This document shows positions 47,352 to 56,690 of a stretch of DNA of 64,000 bases, piece by piece. Under the pieces are notes generated by a model that made no database searches, had not been told where the DNA came from, and saw only the letters and a program-made list of their open reading frames with translations. Position numbers and translations under genes: made by a program. The stretch is from NCBI GenBank assembly GCA_900074725.1, contig LT598457.1, forward strand, positions 806,001-870,000. The letters are read 5' to 3'. This DNA comes from Lachancea dasiensis (taxonomy: Eukaryota > Ascomycota > Saccharomycetes > Saccharomycetales > Saccharomycetaceae). Numbering within the stretch: position 1 is the first letter of the stretch; every line of letters starts with the position of its first letter.

Positions 47352-47855
47352 TTAGATCTTCTCCTCGGCGGCACCGTGCTTCCAGATGGCAACGAATGGA
47401 GTGGTACCGTCCTCACGGTAGTTCAATAGCACCAACATTCCGTCGGGGTCCATAGATTCACCGGTGAAAAATTCCCAGTCCTTGAAAGAGCCAATCACCT
47501 TCTTAACGTATGTTTGGGCACCTTTCTCGAAGGTGGAAATCTCATCTGGGTTGGTTTCTTGCAACTTGTTCTTGATCTCCTTCATGTAGCCCTTGATGTA
47601 GGTCAAAAAGGACTTCTTGTCGAAGGCGGTCTGCTGCAAACGGAAAGAGTGCACAACGTTATTCACCATTTCGGAACCGTCTTCAACGTCGTCATCCCCA
47701 CCTTCAGCAGAAGGGTTGGCACCAATATCGACGTTGTCACCACCAACCTTGACCATGTCACAGTCGGCTTCGTAAATGACACCATCGACCAATTTTAGGT
47801 CGTAAGCATCAGACAACAATTCGTCACCGGAGATAATGTCCTTGTAGATAATCAT
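47352..47855 (-). CDS. TMA19: TCTP, translationally controlled tumour protein homologue
   Basis: This 167-aa ribosome- and microtubule-associated protein equals S. cerevisiae Tma19 in length. The TCTP signatures IIYKDIISGDELLSDAYDLK at the N-terminus and GADCDM-like EADCDMVKV are visible, with the helical hairpin FDKKSFLTYIKGYMKEIKNKL. The frame extends 25 codons upstream of MIIYKD, but the family start is MIIYKD at 47855. Codon use is strongly biased to preferred codons, in keeping with high expression. A TATATAAA box on this strand lies at 47936-47943. Confidence 0.97.
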   Translation of the reverse strand: MIIYKDIISGDELLSDAYDLKLVDGVIYEADCDMVKVGGDNVDIGANPSAEGGDDDVEDGSEMVNNVVHSFRLQQTAFDKKSFLTYIKGYMKEIKNKLQETNPDEISTFEKGAQTYVKKVIGSFKDWEFFTGESMDPDGMLVLLNYREDGTTPFVAIWKHGAAEEKI

Positions 47856-48401
47856 GGTAGTATAGAGCTTGCAAGTTTTCCAACAGTGTGAAAGATCAAC
47901 AATACTGTGCGAGGGCTCTGCCGAGCTCATCGCCGTTTATATACTTGGAAAATTTTTTTTTGGGCCATGTGATGAACTGAAAAGAAATAAAACGCGAATT
48001 GGATATCCAAGCACGTGAATCTAGCGATGAAGCCGACAGCACCGACAGGATTCGTGTCGGCCAAGTCAGAGCCTCATTCACAGACCAAGAGATTGAGAAT
48101 AAAGCTGCGTGATATCAACGCCAATGTTATTTATATTTTGCGGGGTTTATATAGTAGGATTGTTTTATTGATTAATAAAGTGGACCATCATTATAATTTC
48201 GTGACACCGAGGATATGGGAAACCAGCTTACAACAGCAGCACAGTAAGAAGAGCGTTCTTGCATACTAAAGCAATGGTTTATAGTTTCTTAGCTCCAGCT
48301 TTTTCAGTGGATCTCAGTTTTTTGGTTTTTTTATCAATTTACACCGGGCAGGAGGCTGTCTTGTATCGCTGACATCATGAAGAGCTGTCCACAAGCTGAT
48401 C
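47856..48401. other. TMA19 promoter region and OAR1 3' flank
   Basis: About 550 bp. It contains the TMA19 TATA box (47936-47943, reverse strand) and a T-run at 47953-47961. An 84-codon forward frame (48015-48269) has no recognisable product. Confidence 0.55.
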
Positions 48402-49202
48402 TCATGAGCTAGCTGAAGTGTAGAGATCCCAAACCTGAGATGCAACATCATCAGGACTTTGCCGGTGCTCTGCACCAAAGTACGACTCTAGTACAGACTT
48501 CGCCTTGGCCGGAAGATTCCGGATCATGTCTGTTTCCGCTACCAGCGAAGGCGACACGCAGCTGACACGAATACCTGCTCGGGCCAGTTCTGCAGACAAG
48601 ACTCTGGAATACTGGGAGAGGGCTGCTTTGGAGCCGGCATACAGAGACGTCCCAGGTACAGGAGTCACTGTCGGGCTCGCTACGACGGAAGATATGTTTA
48701 TGATGTGAGGCGCATACTCCAAGTACCTGCGCGATCTAGCCATTCGTTTCGAGGCAATGTTGCACAAACTCGCCGCGCTTAGAAAATTGATGTTCATTAG
48801 GCGCTGCATTGCATCCGTTCCGTAAAGGATTGAGGGCGATGCTTGCGTAACCCCAGCACAATTGACCATCAGAGCCAAATCGTACAAGGTATAGTCAAAA
48901 TCGAGCAGAGCCCAAGACCCTGGTTGCGGCTGCGAACGGCGACCAGGGCTCTCTGAAAAATGCCATCCGGGATAAGTTGTTTGTTGCGTCCACTTGGGCC
49001 ACTCCGACAAATCAATGGCTATGCCTCGGTTCCAGTGCATCTGGCCCTTGAGTTGTACTGGGTTGTTGTGCATGTGCTGAAAGCTCTCCAGCTTGGAACC
49101 GACCATAATGCAACAAACTCCTTCACTTGATAGCTTATCTACAATCGAACGTCCTATACCTCGTGTAGCGCCTGTTACAATAGCTACCGGAATCTTTTTC
49201 AT
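48402..49202 (-). CDS. OAR1: Mitochondrial 3-oxoacyl-[ACP] reductase
   Basis: This 266-aa short-chain dehydrogenase (278 in S. cerevisiae) reduces 3-oxoacyl-ACP with NADPH in mitochondrial fatty acid synthesis, which feeds lipoic acid production. The cofactor motif TGATRGIG is at residues 10-17, the NNAG-type strand is LMVNCAGVTQ, the catalytic Ser is in NISSVVAS, and the active-site pair is YAGSK. The N-terminus is short for a presequence. Synteny with TMA19 and DEF1 matches YKL056C-YKL055C-YKL054C. Confidence 0.92.
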   Translation of the reverse strand: MKKIPVAIVTGATRGIGRSIVDKLSSEGVCCIMVGSKLESFQHMHNNPVQLKGQMHWNRGIAIDLSEWPKWTQQTTYPGWHFSESPGRRSQPQPGSWALLDFDYTLYDLALMVNCAGVTQASPSILYGTDAMQRLMNINFLSAASLCNIASKRMARSRRYLEYAPHIINISSVVASPTVTPVPGTSLYAGSKAALSQYSRVLSAELARAGIRVSCVSPSLVAETDMIRNLPAKAKSVLESYFGAEHRQSPDDVASQVWDLYTSASS

Positions 49203-50009
49203 GATCCACCGGTGGCACTTGATAAAATGATTTACAGTCCGAGGCCCTCCAAATTCGCGCAGCCAACACTAGTTCACCTCAGAAGTTCAGATGCTAAGGT
49301 GCGTTTGGGTGGCCAGCTCAGCGAGGTCTCACAAGTCGCATCTCTTGCGATCTTCACTACTGAAGACAACAGAAATTCCTGGCTTGAACCATATATTGGA
49401 ATTGTCGTATTAAGATAGGAAACCTCGAGATGTCAGGATAATGTCAACAATCGGTTTCAGAAAGTAATTCAGGGACAGCTGAGGTTTTGCCTTTACTAGG
49501 AGTTAATGTACAAGTAGAGCTAATGGAAACTAACTGATAGTTGTTAGCTAGTCATAGGTAGAGAGTACTAAGCGTAATTTGATTTATTTATCATATTTAT
49601 ATATTAAGCCTGATCTTTTCACGACAGAAATGCTAGCAACGACGTTTACGTACCAGGTGATAGTGAGATCTGGGCACATAACCAAACAAGACTGCTAATG
49701 GCACCACTACGTTATTCTTTCAGATTCATGCTACGTTTCCTTAATACTGAGTTCCTTTAAAGTCGTTGGCGCATATTCACCGAATGGTCACAGGTGTAGT
49801 AAAGAAACAATCAGTCGCGAACAAACTTCTACTCGCTCCCTGTTACTAGCTTGCCAGCTTGATCGATACAACGAAACTTATATCGATAACAGTACTGTGT
49901 GATTATTCTAAACGTTAACGATTTTGCTTTTATTTACACATGCAACTATAATTGTCCAATGGTCCAAGTGTGCAACATTCCACACGCAGCTCCAACAACC
50001 TTTCCCGCT
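49203..50009. other. Spacer OAR1-DEF1
   Basis: About 800 bp. The OAR1 promoter on the left, the DEF1 3' end on the right. A 68-codon forward frame at 49212 is not recognised. No repeat or RNA gene seen. Confidence 0.5.
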
Positions 50010-52175
50010 TTAATAAAAGCCTCTAGTTCCCTGAGAAGAAAAATCATATCCTGAATATCCGTAAGGAACGCCCTGTTGGGCAGCGGCAGCAGCGGCAGCG
50101 GCTTGCTGCTGTTGCTGTTGCTGCTGAAACTGATAATATTGCTGCAGTTGGGCTTGTTGTTGAGCACTGATTTGGGCCTGGCCCTGGCTACCAGAACTTT
50201 GGCCTTGACCTTGAGAAGAAGCACTTTGGCCCTGCTGTGTCCCTTGTTGGGCCTCCTCACCCTGCTGAGATTGCGAGGAAGAGGTCTGACCGCCCTGCTG
50301 TGGTTGGTATTGACTCATGTAGTTACCGTAACCCTTAGGTACTTGGTAAGGGTACTGGCCTGCCATACCATATTGAGGCTGTCCGTATGGGAAAGACTGT
50401 TGGTAAAAGTGATAGTAAGGCATGAAGGAGCCACCATAAGGTTGTTGTTGTTGCTGCTGCTGTTGCTGCTGTTGCTGCTGTAGCTGCACCTGAGCTGCCA
50501 TGGGCGAGGCCGCACTCAAGTCTCTAGTAGCACCGCCATAGCCCGGAGGTATGCCATACTGTCCAGCTTGAGATTGGGTTTGTGGTTGTTGAGCAGAAGC
50601 TGATTGAGGTTGGGAACCGCTTTGTTGCGGCATGTACTGCTGACCGTAGCCAGCGGGATAGTTTTGGCTATCAAACATACCAGGGTAAGAGTACCCTGGA
50701 AACTGGTTTTGGTACATATAGTATTGTTGTTGGGCAGCAGCAGCAGCGGCAGCGGCACTTTGTTGTTGTTGTAGTGGCTGGGATGCTTGCTGTGGCGTTT
50801 GAGCAGAGTATTGCTGTTGAGGCTGCGATTGATAGAAAGTCTGTGTTTGCTCAGCAGGAGTTTGAATTTGAGCAGACTTTTCGTCAGAATAACTGGAAGT
50901 TGGTAGTTGTTCTTGCTGATGCTGTTGCTGTGGTTCTTGAACAGGGTATGCAGCTGTTGTTGACTCTGTGGTTTCCGAAGCGGTTTCCTGAGGAATTTGA
51001 GACTCTGGAATCTGCTTAGTTGCAGATTCCAGAGGGATCTGTTCGGGTTCTTCTGAATGTACTGGAAGATCGGTCGCTTCCTCAAGAGCTTCGTCACGAA
51101 CAGTAGAAAGCTCAGATTGCTCCTGTGACTGAGGTTGCACTTCCTCTGGTTGCTCTAACACAGACGCCTCAACTTGAAACTCAACAGGGGCTGCTGTTGG
51201 GTCTTCTGCTATCTGGGAAACTTCCTTCTTGATATCCTCAAATTCTTCCAATGGTTCGGATTTTTTAATCATAGCTGCCTTTTGTTTAGGGGTGGCAATA
51301 GCGGCCCAGGTCATTCTCTTGGGCTTTTCAAGATCCTCTACAGGAACACCGGCGGCTGATACAGCGGCGATAGTGGCATCAACAGATGCTGCTTCACCAT
51401 CGAGCTGCTGCTGCTGTTGTAGTACTTGTTGGGATGGTTCTAGATTTTCAGTTTCTTGTGTAGGCTCCGGGGTTGCTAGTTGATCTTGATTCTTCTTGGT
51501 GGATGCACTGTGAGGCGAGTGAGCTACATGTTTACCAGCCTTCTTGTCGGACGCCATAGCCGCCCAGGAAGTAGAAGATGCACTCTTTGCAGCTGACACA
51601 GCGGGATTCAAGTGCTCTGGCTGGACCGCAGAGGCCGCGGCGGAGCTAGCCGACGTGGAAGAGACCTTGTTTCTGTCGCCACGATCAGCACGATCTCTAC
51701 CAGCGGACTTTTTGTGGAACCTGGAACCCGAGTTGGAATCCCTGCTAAACTTAGACTTGGTATGCGAGTGGTCAGCGTCGCCAGAGGGTCCTGTGTGATG
51801 GCTGTTGCTGTTATTATGCGAATTATTAGTGTTGCTATTGCTACCTTCAGTAGAAGTAGCCGGCGTTATATGTAGTTGCTGCTGTTGTTGTTGTTGTTGT
51901 TGAGTCTGCTGTAGTTGCTGCTTTTGCTGTTGCTGTCTCTCCTTTTTAGATGGCTTTTTAACTTCATCCCACTTGGTGGCTGCCCCAGATGTGATTTTAT
52001 CAATTATAGTCTCCAAATCATCATATTCTTGCACAAGGTCGATCAGGTCGTCGTTGGTCCAATCCGGAAATAGTTCTGTAAGCGTTTCCAGCTTGAACTT
52101 TAGCTCTGGATCTAGTTTTTTGTGACTGCTGTGCGGCTGCTTATTGTGATTGGTTTTCCTCAATTGTGTGGACAT
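50010..52175 (-). CDS. DEF1: Def1, RNA polymerase II degradation factor
   Basis: Def1 recruits ubiquitin ligases to stalled RNA polymerase II and is itself processed by the proteasome. The 721-aa product (738 in S. cerevisiae) has an N-terminal CUE domain (residues 22-62, [23 protein letters not shown]), then a long low-complexity body. Glutamine runs lie near residues 80-95 and 560-580 and in the C-terminal 100 residues, with poly-Ala runs such as [12 protein letters not shown]. The runs are encoded by CAG/CAA mixtures. The family's N-terminal half and Gln-rich C-terminal half are both complete. Confidence 0.93.
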   Translation of the reverse strand: MSTQLRKTNHNKQPHSSHKKLDPELKFKLETLTELFPDWTNDDLIDLVQEYDDLETIIDKITSGAATKWDEVKKPSKKERQQQQKQQLQQTQQQQQQQQQLHITPATSTEGSNSNTNNSHNNSNSHHTGPSGDADHSHTKSKFSRDSNSGSRFHKKSAGRDRADRGDRNKVSSTSASSAAASAVQPEHLNPAVSAAKSASSTSWAAMASDKKAGKHVAHSPHSASTKKNQDQLATPEPTQETENLEPSQQVLQQQQQLDGEAASVDATIAAVSAAGVPVEDLEKPKRMTWAAIATPKQKAAMIKKSEPLEEFEDIKKEVSQIAEDPTAAPVEFQVEASVLEQPEEVQPQSQEQSELSTVRDEALEEATDLPVHSEEPEQIPLESATKQIPESQIPQETASETTESTTAAYPVQEPQQQHQQEQLPTSSYSDEKSAQIQTPAEQTQTFYQSQPQQQYSAQTPQQASQPLQQQQSAAAAAAAAQQQYYMYQNQFPGYSYPGMFDSQNYPAGYGQQYMPQQSGSQPQSASAQQPQTQSQAGQYGIPPGYGGATRDLSAASPMAAQVQLQQQQQQQQQQQQQPYGGSFMPYYHFYQQSFPYGQPQYGMAGQYPYQVPKGYGNYMSQYQPQQGGQTSSSQSQQGEEAQQGTQQGQSASSQGQGQSSGSQGQAQISAQQQAQLQQYYQFQQQQQQQQAAAAAAAAQQGVPYGYSGYDFSSQGTRGFY

Positions 52176-53063
52176 TCTTTAGTTTCGTACTGGCTCGAAA
52201 GCGTTTTATGATCGTGGATTTGCAGGTTGTTTTGTGAAGTGTTGTAGAAACCTGTTTGGAAGAAAAACGCTCAAAAACGACAATTGAAAAATGGTCACGA
52301 TGTGCAAAGGTTAACAAGCTATTTCAATTGCCCAGGCAAGTTCTTCAGATTCAAGTTTCCGGGATTGACCGATTCTTGGTTGAAATTCAAAGGTTTCTGA
52401 AGTCGAAGATTAGGCTCAGGATCAACTTTACCGGTGGCAAAATTTTTTGTAAGTGAGAAATTAACTTATCTTATCGTTGGACGTGATGTAGATATCTCTT
52501 ACCAGCTGAAGACTGTTGATCTTTTATGTCAAAGCTAGCGCCCATGGCCACCGGCCCCGCCAATGCCTAGCATGTAACTGGAGTCAGACGGTGAAACTGG
52601 CGGGCTTTTTCAAGAGCTGTTGCCCTTATGGACTATCGACTGTAAGAATTCTTATTTCTTAATCTAAAAATTGTGGAAGAACCTGTTTTGCCCTATACGG
52701 ATGCCAGAATCTGCCCTCAAAATGACTTGGCACAAAACATCGAGCGATAGGCTTGGTGTTGGGATTGTAAACTCATGTGTGTGCAAATGCGTCACATTAG
52801 TATGAAGTGATCTGAAGCAGAAGCTGTATCTAGGGAGAAACTGCCAGTATGTGACTACGCCAGTGAGTGAGCGTAGCTGTGATTTATTTATGAAGTACTT
52901 ACACCCCGAACACTCCAATACAATTCTCTGACCAATTTTCCACGTTTCGCTCACTATCATATACAAGCTATTTACAATTTTGACACGGCCGTTTCAAAGG
53001 AACACGATACGATACTAGCGAATCTAAAACACAGCGAGGAGTCTCGCAGATATCAAGATCCCT
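52176..53063. other. Spacer DEF1-MDM35
   Basis: About 890 bp containing the DEF1 promoter and the MDM35 3' flank. A 100-codon reverse frame at 52664-52966 lacks codon bias and any known domain. Nothing else seen. Confidence 0.5.
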
Positions 53064-53363
<300 letters not shown>

Positions 53364-53490
53364 CTAGAGCCTCAAAGTCAGCCGTTCTGGTTCTCGACTT
53401 TGGGATGAGCAAGAACGGCTTAAAATGCTGGTTGAGAACTACGACGAAAACCAATTATGAGAACTAATTCGGGTCGACACGTGACCAGCG

Positions 53491-54258
53491 CTAGGTTTCG
53501 TCCCGTGTTGGGAAGTAGATGACAGTCCCTGGCTCCACGAAGTTGGATTGCTTGGTGCTCTCCTTGCGGATAGGCGAGCTATCTAGATTGTTGGTCGTGG
53601 CAGGTCTTTGAAGCTGGGCGGGTGACGGGGCCACGCTGCTGGAACTGGAGCCAAACTGTTGTTGCAAAAGGAGAGAAAGCTTGCGTTTGCGACGCTGACG
53701 TTGTATGGTACTACCGTCCGGGTCTGCGGAGCGGCTAGGATTGAGATCAGCGCCTACGTGCGCTGTTTCGGTGTTGCTGGCGGAATTAGAGTCGTGGTTG
53801 TCGTTTTCGCGGGCATCGCGTTCCTCATCGCTTGAGTCTGGTAGCCGTAGAATCTGGCCAGTGGTGGTGGTGGTTGTAGCAGAGGCGTCCGGCGCACCCA
53901 TAGAGTTCTGAACTAATGAAGGTGGCACCATCACGCTCGAAGAGTCGGGACTTAGACGGGGCTTCCCGGGGAACAGCGATTGCATAGAGTTTTGGTCGCC
54001 ACTTTGCAGCTGTGATCCTGCGGTCGCCGCAGTGGGCTCATTACCCGCGACAGCGTCTATCTGGAGGTTTCCAGCCTCTTGGAACATGATTTTGAGCCAG
54101 TTGCTACTGTCCATCACTTGGTCGCACACGCTGCCATATTTCGTGACATGCGGGATAACATCCTGCGAAATCTTGTTGAAGCAATAGCTGAGATTGGAGT
54201 CTATTTGCTGTAAGTGTAGCGTAATCTCCTGGTCCAATCGTTCCAGCGACTGTTCCAT
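53491..54258 (-). CDS. ASK1: Ask1, DASH/Dam1 kinetochore ring subunit
   Basis: Ask1 is part of the ring-forming DASH complex that couples kinetochores to microtubules. The product is 255 aa (292 in S. cerevisiae) when started at MEQSLERLDQEITLHLQQID, the family N-terminus; the frame is open 10 codons upstream. The conserved helical region is residues 1-65, including LSYCFNKISQDVIPHVTKYG. The rest is Ser/Thr-rich with several S/T-P sites that suit Cdk1 control, for example PSPAQ and DSSPIRKE. Confidence 0.9.
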   Translation of the reverse strand: MEQSLERLDQEITLHLQQIDSNLSYCFNKISQDVIPHVTKYGSVCDQVMDSSNWLKIMFQEAGNLQIDAVAGNEPTAATAGSQLQSGDQNSMQSLFPGKPRLSPDSSSVMVPPSLVQNSMGAPDASATTTTTTGQILRLPDSSDEERDARENDNHDSNSASNTETAHVGADLNPSRSADPDGSTIQRQRRKRKLSLLLQQQFGSSSSSVAPSPAQLQRPATTNNLDSSPIRKESTKQSNFVEPGTVIYFPTRDET

Positions 54259-55262
54259 AATGGCCAGTGTTGCGTGTTTTTTTGTCAAACATTATTAAAT
54301 GGGCCAATTCACCGTTTCATTAATTAAATCATAAATACTACAGCACTACTTACTAACTGGCGAATTAGTCGTGCAACAAACAGACCATGGCACCGATCAC
54401 AGTCGTTACAACCTGGCCTGTATATAGTCAATATCGTCTTGTGAGAACTTTTGCGGTCTACAACCTACTCAGATATCTTATAAAGGCGTCGCACAGAGCC
54501 ATCTCGATCGATATTTAGATGTCACGAGAAGCAAAAAGCTTTAATCCCACGCCTCATCTCTGAAGTCATCTTCAACTGCCTGTCATCAGCCAAGCTGCGT
54601 GTGGCCGTTCTCCCCGACTTCAAAAGACAAAAGGTTCACACCCTACTCTTATTATTCCATGTGATTTCCATCTGCAATTCTCCTATCTTTGGTAAACAGT
54701 GTGTTCCGTCGAAAAGTTTTCTTGACGTATTCTTCGAAACCAACGCTTCTCGCTCTCGCTGATCTTCCGATCCGCTCCAGTGACGTTGATATATTTTCAA
54801 GTGCGTGGCGTGGAACTTGCTCAGTCCATTGTTCCCAATGTCACACACATTATCGTAATTAGTTCTCTGCTGCTTGACAAAACAACTCCTACAACTCCGC
54901 TTTTTCTTCACGACTTCCATGGCATCGAGTTGCAGGTATTAGCTGAGCCCTCCTTGGCAAAAGCTTAGCTTGCTGCGGCCTCATCCCCGACTGCTTCGCC
55001 CGGGTCCTGCATAGCTGGACGGTGTTAGCTGTACCGTGCAAAATTTTTGCGTGGTCGTGGTCTGGTGAGAGCTGGACGTTTTCTACAGCGACAGCAAGCA
55101 AGGTGGCAATCACACGAACAGGCCCAGGTAAGACTAAAACGACGCCTAAGAAAGTTGGGCGAACGGAAACGGAAAGCGACAACCAATGGTGATGGGGGTG
55201 GATGCCGTCATAATAAAAGTTCCTTAGTTATCCACCCAGTACTGACTAAGGTCTCGCTAGGC

Positions 55263-55281
55263 AATCCGGCATTGCCGGATT
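55263..55281. repeat. Inverted repeat, 9-bp arms
   Basis: AATCCGGCA and its reverse complement flank a single base, about 200 bp before SFK1. Confidence 0.7.
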
Positions 55282-55412
55282 CAATTGCGTCCTGGAGGCG
55301 TTCCATCAGCAAACTGGCAGCAACTAGGCCGGCTCATTACGTTTGTAGGTGTGTAGTGTTGATCGCTATCATATAAGTAAAGCACCGGTCGGGGATGGGA
55401 GAGCACCACAGG

Positions 55413-55448
55413 CAGGAATAGCCTAAGGAATAGCCTCAGGAATAGCCT
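55413..55448. repeat. 12-bp tandem repeat, three copies
   Basis: Three copies of CAGGAATAGCCT (one with A at the first base) end 23 bp before the SFK1 start codon, so they probably lie in its 5' leader. Confidence 0.8.
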
Positions 55449-55471
55449 CAGCAGTTGGGGATTCAAGCGTC

Positions 55472-56425
55472 ATGTATAAACCGGGAAACTACTTCTTTTT
55501 GGTTCCCTGGATTGCCTTCATTCCCTGGTATGGTATGCTGATAGCGATGCTTGTGTGCTGGGCCGCGCAGGGCCACCCCATCTACTGGTTCGTTCACATA
55601 TATCAATTCCCCGTTTACATATCTCATATCGGGGCCACCAATCTCAGACCGCTGTTTATTTCTTGTGCTGGCTGGCAGGGCCTGGGATACTGCATCACGA
55701 TTGCATGCGAGTATTTCCAACGCAGTGGAAGATGGCCCTTCCAGCGTTCAGCGCTGGCGAGTTCATCTACCGCAGACCATGCCTCGTCGTCCGTGTCCCA
55801 CGAAACGTTGAAGTCCAGCTACGGCGACATGCTGCGGTCCGCCAAGTTCTTGATGCCTCCATACTACACCCGCCATGAGCGGAATTGCATTTTCGCCAGC
55901 TTCGTACTTGGAGTCATAGGCGAGGTCTGTTTGCTGATGTGCACTATCTTCTCTACGGTCGACTACCACACGGTCCATTTGACCATGGTGGGCCTCTTCT
56001 GCGCCTTTATGTTCTTGTCGATCTGCTGCAATACCGCTGAGTACTTAATGATGGGCCGGCATTACGCTCAGCTGCACCCATTGGCAGATCCGCAGGACAA
56101 GTTGGTGGAGACACGCTGGAACCACTGGGTCGGCCATAGTTTTAACAAATACACCATCAGCGCCATTGCCAAGATGATTTGGCTTGCAGCTGCCCTTACA
56201 TGGGCTTTGTGTTTCGCGGGACTCGAAGATAACTCTAAAAGTTCGTGTTTCGAGTGGCTTCTAGCATTTTGGTTTGGACTGATATTCGTCATTATCTCTA
56301 TTGACTTCTACTTGGGTGGTCGCTATAGAGTGTCCAAGTACTTCCACCAGGTCACCTCTTTCGAAGGCTACTACAAGTACGACACGTTGGTGCCAGCTCC
56401 ACATCAGACGGAGCCCGTGGTCTGA
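55472..56425 (+). CDS. SFK1: Sfk1, plasma-membrane protein of PI4-kinase signalling
   Basis: This 317-aa polytopic protein (353 in S. cerevisiae) belongs to the Frag1/DRAM/Sfk1 family. It supports Stt4 PI4-kinase and lipid asymmetry at the plasma membrane. It has about six hydrophobic segments, beginning with NYFFLVPWIAFIPWYGMLIA, with the family motif YISHIGATNLRPLFISC after the second loop. The C-terminal tail is short and polar. Divergent from ASK1, convergent with EIS1, as in YKL051W. Confidence 0.92.
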   Translation: MYKPGNYFFLVPWIAFIPWYGMLIAMLVCWAAQGHPIYWFVHIYQFPVYISHIGATNLRPLFISCAGWQGLGYCITIACEYFQRSGRWPFQRSALASSSTADHASSSVSHETLKSSYGDMLRSAKFLMPPYYTRHERNCIFASFVLGVIGEVCLLMCTIFSTVDYHTVHLTMVGLFCAFMFLSICCNTAEYLMMGRHYAQLHPLADPQDKLVETRWNHWVGHSFNKYTISAIAKMIWLAAALTWALCFAGLEDNSKSSCFEWLLAFWFGLIFVIISIDFYLGGRYRVSKYFHQVTSFEGYYKYDTLVPAPHQTEPVV

Positions 56426-56690
56426 AAGCAAGCCGGAGGAGGAAGCCGGATAGCTCAGACTTTTCCTTACCATCTCGGAACTATATTCCCTTTGCCGCCT
56501 TTGACGATGTAACAGTACCCATCATTCATGTATATTAACTAGCACTTTGAAATAAGTTCAAAATAGCGACTCCACTGCTAAATCGGCTGTAAGATTATAT
56601 TGTTACATACAATTGGTCATGGTGACCAGTTATCTTTTCGGTCTAAGTAATTTTAATAGTTACACAAACTTGGATATTCGAGCGCACCTA

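Larger units (their letters stand above)
54259..55471. other. Divergent intergenic region ASK1-SFK1
   Basis: About 1.2 kb without a recognised gene. It holds a near-perfect palindrome (55263-55281) and a three-copy 12-bp repeat (55413-55448). Frames of 94-109 codons on both strands around 54636-55376 have no recognisable product. Confidence 0.5.

Noticed and set aside
52664-52966. 100-codon reverse frame between DEF1 and MDM35
   Set aside because: No known family or codon bias; likely chance.
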